This document shows, in pieces, positions 41,962 through 49,331 of a DNA stretch of 64,000 bases. This DNA is from Lysinibacillus fusiformis (GTDB taxonomy: Bacteria > Bacillota > Bacilli > Bacillales_A > Planococcaceae). The stretch is taken from contig NZ_PYWL01000002.1 in the NCBI RefSeq assembly GCF_003049525.1, positions 716,862 through 780,861 of the forward strand. Reading direction: 5' to 3'. The translations under genes were made by a program, and so were the position numbers. A model generated the notes under the pieces. That model worked only from the letters and a program-made list of their open reading frames with translations. It had not been told where the DNA came from and did no database searches. Position 1 is the stretch's first letter. Each line of letters starts with the position of its first letter.

Positions 41962-42885
41962 GTGAAACTAAAAATAAATAAAGGCAGAGAAAATAAGTTT
42001 TATGTAACTTTGATGGTGTTTGTGATCATTAGTTTTTTGATTATTTTTACATCGAAATTGTGGATGTATGATGATAATCCTATTAAACAAAGCCCTTTTA
42101 ATAAAGACATATTAGGTTTAGAACAAACCACATTAATTTTAAAAAAGTGGCATTTTAACCCTGAAAAAGGGTTCATGGAAGTTTTTCTGGAAACACGGCA
42201 CACAGGTTCAGATAACGTTAGACCTACATTTGCCTTTGCGGCCAAAGCGTCTAAAACATTGGAGTCCTACCCTGTGAAAATTATCTACCAAAAAGATAAT
42301 CAATTCGTTCTTCATATTTCAGAAGTGCCTCAAAACTATACGGTTATTGGTTTGTTTGTAAAGGAAATTCGTGATCAGAAGATACTAGAAAGTGAGGCAA
42401 GAGACAAGTTATTCGCTGAAAAAGGAGCAGTTGATTCTTCGTCTACTTTAGATTTGCCACAGCCCAAAGAAAAAATTATTGTTGGTGATTATCGAAAAAT
42501 AAGTGCAGATAAAAACTTGAAAGAAATGGCACAAGTCGTTTATGAAGAAGAGTTTATTGCACTTGAAATTGAACAGATTGTTAAAAAGATTAATACGTTG
42601 GAAAAGGAACAGATTCCATTACAAGATGACATTATTGCATCGATTCAAAATGAAATGAAGCAACTTGAAAGTGAACTAGTGTATAAGACGGAGGATGAAA
42701 AACAAGAGGTACGTCTCCAGCTTGTAAAGAAAAAAACAGCTATTGAAAACGTAAATGAGAAAAAAGAAGAATATAAAAATAGGTTACTTGAAATGCAAAA
42801 TAAGAAAAAGAAGTTGCAAGAAAAAATTGAAATGATTCGCTCCGGTGGAATGAAAAAAGATGCTGCTGAAGATGAATCAGTCTAG
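41962..42885 (+). CDS. Bitopic membrane protein with C-terminal coiled coil
   Basis: 307 residues; GTG start behind AAAGGAGG. One N-terminal helix (FYVTLMVFVIISFLIIFTSK), a beta-rich extracytoplasmic domain (GFMEVFLETRHTGSDNVRP; FVLHISEVPQNYTVIGLFV) and a strongly charged coiled coil (residues 200-300; IVKKINTLEKEQIPLQDDII, KEEYKNRLLEMQNKKKKLQE). No family recognised. Last gene before the oriT-like region, so probably the final structural gene of the transfer apparatus, possibly spanning the wall. Confidence 0.65.
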   Translation: MKLKINKGRENKFYVTLMVFVIISFLIIFTSKLWMYDDNPIKQSPFNKDILGLEQTTLILKKWHFNPEKGFMEVFLETRHTGSDNVRPTFAFAAKASKTLESYPVKIIYQKDNQFVLHISEVPQNYTVIGLFVKEIRDQKILESEARDKLFAEKGAVDSSSTLDLPQPKEKIIVGDYRKISADKNLKEMAQVVYEEEFIALEIEQIVKKINTLEKEQIPLQDDIIASIQNEMKQLESELVYKTEDEKQEVRLQLVKKKTAIENVNEKKEEYKNRLLEMQNKKKKLQEKIEMIRSGGMKKDAAEDESV

Positions 42886-42939
42886 ACGTAACCTGGTTAT
42901 TATGAGTGGTAAATAGCTAGATTTTAGTGAAAAAGCGTA

Positions 42940-43154
42940 GGAAGAAAACAGGAAGAACGTAACAAATTTTATTTAGAAAAAAGGAGATAAGGGGAAGAAA
43001 ACAGGAAGAATCCAACTTTTTTATGGGGACACCGAAATACTAGGCTCTGCCTAGTCTATCACGCCATGTGATAGCAGATTTCCCTTATGCTCTTTCTCTC
43101 AATAGCCTGCGGTTTGCAGGTTATTTTCAGTTTCGCCTCTTTTAGAGGCGAAAC
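42940..43154. other. Candidate origin of transfer (oriT)
   Basis: A 258-bp non-coding region between structural and mobilisation genes. It has two exact 18-bp direct repeats, GGAAGAAAACAGGAAGAA (42940-42957 and 42993-43010), then four hairpins in a row: ACTAGGC/GCCTAGT (43039-43055), CTATCAC/GTGATAG (43056-43074), AATAGCCTGC/GCAGGTTATT (43101-43125) and GTTTCGCCTCT/AGAGGCGAAAC (43130-43154, perfect 11 bp). Direct repeats plus stacked inverted repeats upstream of the relaxosome genes is the classical oriT layout. None of the hairpins has a T tract on the plus strand, so they are not ordinary terminators. The nick site is not identified. Confidence 0.65.
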
Positions 43155-43197
43155 TCTCTGTGCCCTGGTGATTTTGAAGTAAAGGAGAGATCGTACA

Positions 43198-43491
43198 ATG
43201 GCTGAAATAAAAGCACGTGTCGATCCAGCAATCAAGAAAAAAATAGCAAGCATGGCCAAAAAAAAGAAGATGACACAAAATGCTTTTATCAATCTTCATT
43301 TGGAACGAATAACGACTCCAAATTTATTTCAAGAAGAAAAAAATCGCTTTGAAGAAATGTTGGGGATGCATATAGAGGTGTTTGCGACATTTGCAAAATC
43401 GAATGAAGAGTTGCTGAAGAAAATTACTTCAATTGAGGGTGTATTAAATCGCGAAGTGCAAAAAGTTATTGAGCAAGAGGTGAACGAATAA
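43198..43491 (+). CDS. Ribbon-helix-helix-like relaxosome accessory protein 1
   Basis: 97 residues; AAAGGAGAG upstream. The N-terminus (MAEIKARVDPAIKKKIASMA then KKMTQNAFINLHLERI) has the ribbon-helix-helix pattern of plasmid accessory proteins: a beta strand with alternating residues and two helices. The C-terminal half is a predicted coiled coil for oligomerisation. First of three consecutive small genes between the oriT-like region and the relaxase gene; its likely target is the direct repeats at 42940 and 42993. Confidence 0.65.
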   Translation: MAEIKARVDPAIKKKIASMAKKKKMTQNAFINLHLERITTPNLFQEEKNRFEEMLGMHIEVFATFAKSNEELLKKITSIEGVLNREVQKVIEQEVNE

Positions 43492-43817
43492 TGGGGGATA
43501 TATTAGTTCGAGATGTCGATGATTTAGCAATAAGCAAAATAGAAGAAGCTGCTAAAAAAGAAAAGGTGTCACGCCAGGTTTATTTAAAATCATTGCTTGA
43601 ACGAGTTGCCTACTACGATGCGTTCATAGAAGAACGGGATCGCTTTGAAAAAGTTGTAATGGCTTCTCAAAAACAAATGGAACAATATTTACTACAACAA
43701 AGTGAACTATATAAAAGTGTATCGCGAATTGAATCCATGCTGTACTTACTATTAGATAGTGATGCAGAAGAAATAAATCAACAGCTGACAGAATTAATAG
43801 GTAAGGGAGTGAAGTGA
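43491..43817 (+). CDS. Ribbon-helix-helix-like relaxosome accessory protein 2
   Basis: 108 residues; start overlaps the previous stop (TAATG). N-terminal MGDILVRDVDDLAISKIEEA then KKEKVSRQVYLKSLLERV again gives a short strand and two helices, followed by a coiled coil (LQQSELYKSVSRIESMLYLL). Same architecture as the preceding protein without close identity. Probably a relaxosome DNA-binding protein or heteromeric partner. Confidence 0.6.
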   Translation: MGDILVRDVDDLAISKIEEAAKKEKVSRQVYLKSLLERVAYYDAFIEERDRFEKVVMASQKQMEQYLLQQSELYKSVSRIESMLYLLLDSDAEEINQQLTELIGKGVK

Positions 43818-43818
43818 A

Positions 43819-44280
43819 GTGACAGGTACGAAAAAGAAAAAAAACTTCTGGTTAACGGATTCTACAATACTAAAACTTGAACAGTTAGCAACTGATAAAA
43901 ATTTAACACTTGGTGGTGTTATAGAGTACCTAATTGAGACTCTTTTTGCTCATGAAACTTCTCAAAATCAAGCACTTTTAACAGAAGTAGAAGCAATGAT
44001 GCAAAAACATTTACAAAGCATATTGGAGCCACTTACAGACGACTTAAAGCGAGTACGTGTAACAGGTAATGTTATTGATCGTAATACTCAAATGATGCTT
44101 GAATTTTGGAATCACTATTTTATTATGACAGATGCAAAACAATTAGGTTCTACAGATAAATATAAAACAGTGCCTTTTGAAGAAGCTGAGGAAGTAATTA
44201 AGGATCGTATTGCTCATAATCGTCAAAAGAAAATAGATCGAGAGACAAAAAGAGCTTTGTCAGATAATCAAGATTCTTAA
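43819..44280 (+). CDS. Relaxosome accessory protein 3
   Basis: 153 residues; GTG start at 43819, one base after the previous stop. N-terminal KNFWLTDSTILKLEQLATDK then NLTLGGVIEYLIETLF resembles the ribbon-helix-helix/Arc-like fold; a helical C-terminus follows. The last of the trio before the relaxase gene. All three may form a nucleoprotein complex at oriT that guides the relaxase and contacts VirD4. Confidence 0.6.
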   Translation: MTGTKKKKNFWLTDSTILKLEQLATDKNLTLGGVIEYLIETLFAHETSQNQALLTEVEAMMQKHLQSILEPLTDDLKRVRVTGNVIDRNTQMMLEFWNHYFIMTDAKQLGSTDKYKTVPFEEAEEVIKDRIAHNRQKKIDRETKRALSDNQDS

Positions 44281-44299
44281 CGGATAGAAGGAGATTAAT

Positions 44300-45532
44300 A
44301 TGAATAGTTCTCCTGGTGTTATTTTAAAAAGTCGATTTGTAATGCCATCAAGCGATGAGTATCAGGATTTTATTAGTTATATTGATCGCGATGCTGCGAA
44401 AGTAAACGAGAAGATTGTTTTTGAAGAAAATGATTCTTTCTCTGTTTTTTATCAGTATATGGACTATATGGGAGATGAAAAAAAGCAAGGTGCTTTGTTT
44501 TCTTCTACTGAAGATATTATCAATGCGGAACAAAAAAACTCATTAAAAGATTTGTTTCAACAGGCACAAGAAAATGGTTCACCACTTTGGCAAGACGTGA
44601 TTAGTTTCGATAACACCTGGCTACAAAAGTATGGACTAATGGATGAAAGTGGACAAGTTAATGAAGTCCAAATGAAAAATACTGTGCGCGCTGCAGTAAA
44701 CGAAATGTTAAAAGCAGAAAATATGATGGATAGTGCGGTATGGTCTGCAGCTATCCATTACAACACGGATAATCTTCATGTTCATATTGCTACAGTAGAG
44801 CCAATACCTACACGGGTTAAAAAGTGGACAAAGAATTTGGAAACTGGTAAATGGGAAGAGCAAGTTCGGGCCAAACGTAAACAAAGTTCACTGGATAAAA
44901 TGAAGTCGAAAGTGGCCAACCTTATAATGGATCGCACAAAAGAACTTAATCTTGTTACCGATTTGATTCGGGGTAGTGTGAATTTAAAAAAAGAAAAGGG
45001 AATCGATTTATCTACACACCGCCAAACAAAAAAAATATTTCGAAAAGCACTTCAACAATTACCTTCAGATCGTTCTCAATGGAGGTACGGCTATCAGTCT
45101 ATCGATGAGGCAAGACCGTATATTGATCAAATCGTTGATATTTATTTAGAACGTTACTATAAAAATGAAATGAAAGAGCTTGATATACTTCTGGATGAAG
45201 AAGTTGAAGTTATGAGGGAAAAGTACGGTGAGGGCAGCAAGTATCAAAACTATAAGCAGACCAAACTAGATGATTTGAAAAAACGTATGGGAAATGCCGT
45301 TTTAACTGAAATGCGCGATTATCAAAAAGAAGCTGATCATCGTTTGTATGAACTATCTAAATCTCAAAGGAAGTATCAAGCTCCTATGTATCGTCAAAAT
45401 TTACAGGTTTCTAAACGGTTAAATCATGCATTAAACAACTTGAATTATCGATTACGAAAAACGTACCACGACTTTAAAAAGGAACGAAATTTGGATGAAT
45501 TTGACCGCATGTTAGATGGCTATGATCGTTAA
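44300..45532 (+). CDS. MOBL/MobP2-type relaxase
   Basis: 410 residues; AGAAGGAG upstream. Nicks one strand at oriT and leads it into the recipient. The metal-binding triad is in SAAIHYNTDNLHVHIATVEP (H...HVH), preceded by conserved DVISFDNTWLQKYG. The N-terminal GVILKSRFVMPSSDEYQDFI and FVFYQYMDYM-like segments resemble the MOBL family described for Bacillus subtilis pLS20 and called MobP2 in protein databases. The C-terminal 170 residues are helical and basic. The catalytic Tyr could be one of several near residues 35-55. Length normal. Confidence 0.85.
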   Translation: MNSSPGVILKSRFVMPSSDEYQDFISYIDRDAAKVNEKIVFEENDSFSVFYQYMDYMGDEKKQGALFSSTEDIINAEQKNSLKDLFQQAQENGSPLWQDVISFDNTWLQKYGLMDESGQVNEVQMKNTVRAAVNEMLKAENMMDSAVWSAAIHYNTDNLHVHIATVEPIPTRVKKWTKNLETGKWEEQVRAKRKQSSLDKMKSKVANLIMDRTKELNLVTDLIRGSVNLKKEKGIDLSTHRQTKKIFRKALQQLPSDRSQWRYGYQSIDEARPYIDQIVDIYLERYYKNEMKELDILLDEEVEVMREKYGEGSKYQNYKQTKLDDLKKRMGNAVLTEMRDYQKEADHRLYELSKSQRKYQAPMYRQNLQVSKRLNHALNNLNYRLRKTYHDFKKERNLDEFDRMLDGYDR

Positions 45533-45545
45533 AGGAGGTTGCTGA

Positions 45546-45671
45546 ATGATCTATCAAGTTAAGTGTGAACTATGCAATAAAGTTCTTGATGTAGTAAAAG
45601 AACCCTATCATGGGGCAAAGTGTATGTCGTGCATTGAAAATAACTTGGATAAAAAGGATGGGGAAAAATGA
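45546..45671 (+). CDS. Small zinc-ribbon protein, 41 residues
   Basis: ATG behind AAAGGAGGT. Two CxxC knuckles (CELCNKV and CMSCIEN) 18 residues apart form a rubredoxin/zinc-ribbon-like unit. Its TGA overlaps the next gene's ATG (ATGA). Function unknown; probably a DNA- or protein-binding cofactor of the mobilisation genes. Confidence 0.6.
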   Translation: MIYQVKCELCNKVLDVVKEPYHGAKCMSCIENNLDKKDGEK

Positions 45672-45928
45672 ACAACATTGTATATGCATTTATCAAAGAG
45701 TTAAAAGAACAACATGTTACGCTTCGAATAAATACTATAGAAGAAACTGTGAAGCTAACTGAGGAAAATCGACAATTTATCTTTGGGGCAATTCAACAAG
45801 GGACATTCATTGTGCCATACAATCAAGAGAGTCATGAAATTGTTATGGATACCTCGTTGCTTGAATATTTTCCTGAAGCAGAACGACAGGAATTAACTGA
45901 CGCCCATTTAGTACCAGAAGATTTATAA
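45668..45928 (+). CDS. Hypothetical 86-residue protein
   Basis: Start overlaps the zinc-ribbon gene. Acidic, soluble, mixed alpha/beta (MNNIVYAFIKELKEQHVTLR; FIFGAIQQGTFIVPYNQESH). No family recognised. In the mobilisation operon between the relaxase and the ArdC-like gene, so it probably enters the recipient early as well. Confidence 0.55.
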   Translation: MNNIVYAFIKELKEQHVTLRINTIEETVKLTEENRQFIFGAIQQGTFIVPYNQESHEIVMDTSLLEYFPEAERQELTDAHLVPEDL

Positions 45929-45941
45929 AGGAGTAGATATT

Positions 45942-47561
45942 ATGGTGACTGCACGTAAGAAATATACAGCAAAAACAGCAGAAGAAAAGCAAAAAGAAAT
46001 AGAAGAATTGTCAGAGAAAATGACCAATCAACTTAGCTCCTATTTTGTATCTGAGGAAGCTCTAAAAGAACATCTAGCTTTTATGTCAATTTTCTATAAT
46101 TATTCCTTGCGTAATGCGACTTTGATTCAAAGTCAGTTCATGGGTGCTAGTGCTGTTGGTTCATTTAAGTTTTGGAAGGACAAGGGTGTTTCTGTTAAAA
46201 AAGGTGAAAAGGGAATTAAAATATTTGTACCTACACCGGTCACATATTTTAATCGTGATGGAGAGTGGATACAACTTCAATACGCTGATCCAAGAGAAAA
46301 AATACAAATTGAAAATGGGAAATTAGAGACTAAAAAAAAGCTATTTTTCGATATTGGGCACGTATTTGAATATACCCAAACAGATGCAAGAGAGAAAGGG
46401 ATGCCTGTCTCTGAAATATTTGGCCAGTACTATCAGGATGGAGTCATAGATAATGAAGATGAAATGTTAGTAGCGTTACATAAAGTCTCTGAAAATGTCG
46501 GATTTGAAATATTACCAATACCTCCGCGTGAATTAGGAGTGGCGAAAGGTGTTGCTTTTCCAAACGAAAAAATAATTGCCCTTAACCCAAGAAATACTGC
46601 CTATGAGAATGTCACAACGTTACTTCATGAATTAGCACACGCTAGACTGCATACACCTGATGTTCGAGATAGCTTTACTAAAGCAGAACGTGAATTCCAA
46701 GCAGAGATGGTATCGTATGTCGTGGCCAGCCGATACGGAATAGACACCGAAAATTTTAGCCTTTCTTATTTGGCCGGATGGACACAACAAGGGAAAGAAT
46801 TAAAAGATAAAGAAATGTTACTGAATGGAGTGAGGACAGCAGCGAGTGAATTTATTGAAACAATCGATAATCATTTTTCAGAAATTCAACGTTCAAAAGA
46901 GAACGAATTAATGCAGCCAACGCAGCTGCTATTGATGGAGTACGGGGCTTTATCGAATGCCAGCTTGCGTACAATTGAGACTGAGGACTTAAAAGAAATC
47001 ATTCATGACATAATCACTAATAAAGTCGAGCAATTGCAACATCCAGCATTTAAGCAGGAATTGGATCAACTTAGAAATGTCAGTGAAAATTTACTTACCT
47101 TTGAGCAAGTAAATAAGGATTTTATCCAGTTGTTTAATGATACGTTTAAAGATAATTTTGCGCTCATTAATCAACAAGAAATGACTAATCCGAAGATTCT
47201 AATCCAATGGTCTGAAAGTGAACTAATGTCTAATGAATTAATGGGATTTGCTGAAGGAAATGATCGTATGGCCAAGCTTGAAAAGGAAGTATTTTTTGAT
47301 AAAGAAAAGGCCTATAGTTATCTCGAAACTCGATACCATGTATTGATTCCAAACGGAGATACAGTCGATTTAATTAATCCAGATCGATTAGATATAGGGA
47401 ATGGAGAGTACAAGAGTCCGTATGAACAACTAATTGCAGAAAATAAACTTACTGATATGCAACATCACGAAATTTTAAGGGAGCTTGCTTTGTATACACA
47501 TGAAAAGCAACAAGCTATAAATACAAAATCAAAGAGAAAAAATCTCGAATATGTACGTTAA
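45942..47561 (+). CDS. ArdC-like antirestriction/ssDNA-binding metallopeptidase-fold protein
   Basis: 539 residues; AAAGGAG upstream. Residues 20-130 form the ArdC N-terminal domain, which binds single-stranded DNA (LAFMSIFYNYSLRNATLIQS, then KDKGVSVKKGEKGIKIFVP). Residues 150-310 hold the metallopeptidase-like domain: HELAH in TLLHELAHARLH and third ligand Glu in FQAEMVSYVVASRYG. The C-terminal 120 residues (ILIQWSESELMSNELMGFAE; YHVLIPNGDTVDLINPDRLD) look like an LPD-type polyvalent-protein module. ArdC proteins protect incoming plasmid DNA from restriction. Fits a gene that is early in transfer. Confidence 0.82.
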   Translation: MVTARKKYTAKTAEEKQKEIEELSEKMTNQLSSYFVSEEALKEHLAFMSIFYNYSLRNATLIQSQFMGASAVGSFKFWKDKGVSVKKGEKGIKIFVPTPVTYFNRDGEWIQLQYADPREKIQIENGKLETKKKLFFDIGHVFEYTQTDAREKGMPVSEIFGQYYQDGVIDNEDEMLVALHKVSENVGFEILPIPPRELGVAKGVAFPNEKIIALNPRNTAYENVTTLLHELAHARLHTPDVRDSFTKAEREFQAEMVSYVVASRYGIDTENFSLSYLAGWTQQGKELKDKEMLLNGVRTAASEFIETIDNHFSEIQRSKENELMQPTQLLLMEYGALSNASLRTIETEDLKEIIHDIITNKVEQLQHPAFKQELDQLRNVSENLLTFEQVNKDFIQLFNDTFKDNFALINQQEMTNPKILIQWSESELMSNELMGFAEGNDRMAKLEKEVFFDKEKAYSYLETRYHVLIPNGDTVDLINPDRLDIGNGEYKSPYEQLIAENKLTDMQHHEILRELALYTHEKQQAINTKSKRKNLEYVR

Positions 47562-47608
47562 GGAAGCGCAGTCAATCGACTAGCGTTATTTTTATTGAAA
47601 AAATTAAA

Positions 47609-47634
47609 AAGAGGCTTGCACCTTCAAGCCTCTT
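47609..47634 (-). terminator. Hairpin with T tract on the minus strand
   Basis: AAGAGGCTTG-cacctt-CAAGCCTCTT, a perfect 10-bp stem. The T-rich flank (TTTTTAATTTTTTC) is on the minus strand, while the plus-strand flank is GAAAATT. It would stop leftward transcription, although no leftward gene is seen within the transfer region. Confidence 0.55.
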
Positions 47635-47649
47635 GAAAATTATGTAAGA

Positions 47650-47679
47650 GAACGCTTGTTCTCCTGATTTTATTATAAT
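47650..47679 (+). promoter_or_regulatory. LexA-box-like site and -10 before the methyltransferase gene
   Basis: GAACGCTTGTTC (47650-47661) fits the GAAC-N4-GTTC core of Gram-positive LexA (DinR) boxes. It lies about 12 bases before TATAAT (47674-47679), over the expected -35, 38 bases before the ATG at 47700. The -35 itself is poor. LexA control of this gene is inferred from the motif alone. Confidence 0.5.
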
Positions 47680-47699
47680 ATGTCGGGAGGAAAAAAGAT

Positions 47700-48472
47700 A
47701 TGAACATTAACAAAAATACTATTTACAATATGGACTGCCTAGAGGGTATGCAGTATATACCTGATAAATCAGTTGATATGATTCTTTGTGATCTTCCCTA
47801 CGGAACTACAAATTGTAAGTGGGACACAATCATTCCCTTTGATCTACTGTGGGGACAGTATCAAAGAATAATTAAAGACAACGGAGCAATTGTATTAACA
47901 GCAAGCCAGCCATTCACTAGTAAATTAATTATGTCCAATCTCAAAATGTTCAGATATGAATGGATTTGGAAGAAAGGGAAGCACACAACAGGATTCCAAA
48001 ATGCTAATAAGATGCCACTTAAAAATCACGAAAATGTATGTATCTTTTATAAAAAGCTGCCGACATACAACCCACAAGGTGTTGAATTTGTTAAGCCTAA
48101 AGTAGTTATAAGAAATTCACCTAAGATGCAGGTTCTAGGGAAAAGTAATGAAACCCTTACCAATAAACCATATGTTGTTAAAAAGAAGAATTTCCCTAAG
48201 TCTGTTGTTGATTTCCACGTGACAGCAAAACTTGGCACCCGACACAAAAACCATTATCACTATTTGAGTATCTTATCCTAACTTACACGAATCCAGGTGA
48301 CACAGTGTTAGATAACTGCATGGGAGCATTTACTACAGCTATAGCGTGTGACAATATAAAACGTTCCTGGATTGGTTTTGAGTTGGGTTCAGAATACTGT
48401 GAAGGGGGGAGAGAACGAGTAAACGAAAATAGGCAAAAGTTAGGTTTAAAACCAGTTGAAATTTTGTTCTAA
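47700..48472 (+). pseudogene. DNA adenine methyltransferase, frameshifted
   Basis: ATG behind GGGAGG. The first 193 residues contain motif IV as ILCDLPYGTTNCKWD and the TRD-like middle part, then stop at 48281. The continuation in the neighbouring frame, from about 48235, reads HPTQKPLSLFEYLILTYTNP, then LDNCMGAFTTAIACDN (motif I region) and RSWIGFELGSEYC, to TAA at 48472. The two extra bases near 48230 (TTGGCACCC) break the gene. Total would be about 256 residues, normal for small phage or plasmid N6-adenine/N4-cytosine methyltransferases of the beta group. Probably once protected the plasmid from restriction. Confidence 0.8.
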
Positions 48473-48508
48473 AAAAGTGAAAAGAAATATTTAATTTTAT
48501 AGTGATCA

Positions 48509-48532
48509 GGACTCATCAAAATTGGTGAGTCA
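48509..48532 (+). terminator. Family stem-loop, copy 6 of 7 (degenerate)
   Basis: GGACTCATCA-aaat-TGGTGAGTC without the usual T tract (CATAGC follows). Downstream of the methyltransferase pseudogene. One stem pair is broken. Confidence 0.5.
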
Positions 48533-48576
48533 TAGCAGTTAAACGACTATTTCATTTTATAGAGGGAGATATGTGT

Positions 48577-48813
48577 ATGACTGAAAAAATAAAAATGATT
48601 GCGGTAATAGAAGTTGATGAATATATAGCGAAAGATAACAACTACAACATTGAAGAGGAGTTCAAATGGCTAGTAGATAGCGGTATATCTTTAAGGAATC
48701 TTGTGAATGTTCCTTCTGATTTTGATATTAGTGATTATCTGCAGCAAGAAAATAAATCAATGAAAGCGCAAAAAACAATCAGAAATCAAGGTAATGGATT
48801 TTATGAACGTTAG
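48577..48813 (+). CDS. Hypothetical 78-residue protein
   Basis: ATG at 48577, with GAGGGAG nine bases upstream; the ATG six bases earlier is too close. Acidic, soluble (MTEKIKMIAVIEVDEYIAKD; FKWLVDSGISLRNLVNVPSD). Ends in FYER. No family recognised. Followed by family stem-loop copy 7. Confidence 0.5.
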   Translation: MTEKIKMIAVIEVDEYIAKDNNYNIEEEFKWLVDSGISLRNLVNVPSDFDISDYLQQENKSMKAQKTIRNQGNGFYER

Positions 48814-48863
48814 TGTTAAAGCTTTTTGTTAACGCAGGCAAGATTTTAAAATTTATCAAAGTT

Positions 48864-48895
48864 AAGGATTCACCAAAAATGGTGAGTCCTTTTTC
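48864..48895 (+). terminator. Family stem-loop, copy 7 of 7
   Basis: AAGGATTCACCA-aaaa-TGGTGAGTCCTTTTTCTT, 50 bases after the previous stop. Nearly identical to copy 5. Confidence 0.8.
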
Positions 48896-48921
48896 TTATC
48901 AAAAAGGAGCGAGAAAGTAAC

Positions 48922-49317
48922 ATGGCAATTTTAACCCCCCTGAAGAAGTTGAATGAGTGGTTCTTGATATTAGCAATGCTTTATTTGAGTATCGATGGAA
49001 TGTGTGTTTTAACAACTATTATTAGTGATAATGGTGGGAAAGAACGTGAAATTGTCGAGGGTCTTATGAGTACTTTATTTACGATCTCCTTAGCAGTGTC
49101 ACTAGGTTTTAAATTTGCGTTGCGTATGTCTAAAACCTTATTAGAATACTTCGTCCGTGGTTTATCTTTTTATACATTGTTAGGGTTATCGTTTTTAGGA
49201 AACGAGGAACGTACAACATTAATAATTGTAATTTACCTTACTTTAAATATTGTCCTATTCGTAGTACAGAAATTAATTCTTCGTAAAAATTTGAAACAGC
49301 ATAATTTGATTGGTTAA
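48922..49317 (+). CDS. Four-helix membrane protein of unknown function
   Basis: 131 residues; AAAGGAG upstream. Hydrophobic segments near 12-32, 48-66, 78-92 and 98-120 (WFLILAMLYLSIDGMCVLTT; LMSTLFTISLAVSLGFKFAL; GLSFYTLLGLSFLGN; TTLIIVIYLTLNIVLFVVQK). A basic C-terminus. No family recognised. Fourteen bases before the topoisomerase reading frame. Confidence 0.55.
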   Translation: MAILTPLKKLNEWFLILAMLYLSIDGMCVLTTIISDNGGKEREIVEGLMSTLFTISLAVSLGFKFALRMSKTLLEYFVRGLSFYTLLGLSFLGNEERTTLIIVIYLTLNIVLFVVQKLILRKNLKQHNLIG

Positions 49318-49331
49318 GGGAGGAGTATGAA

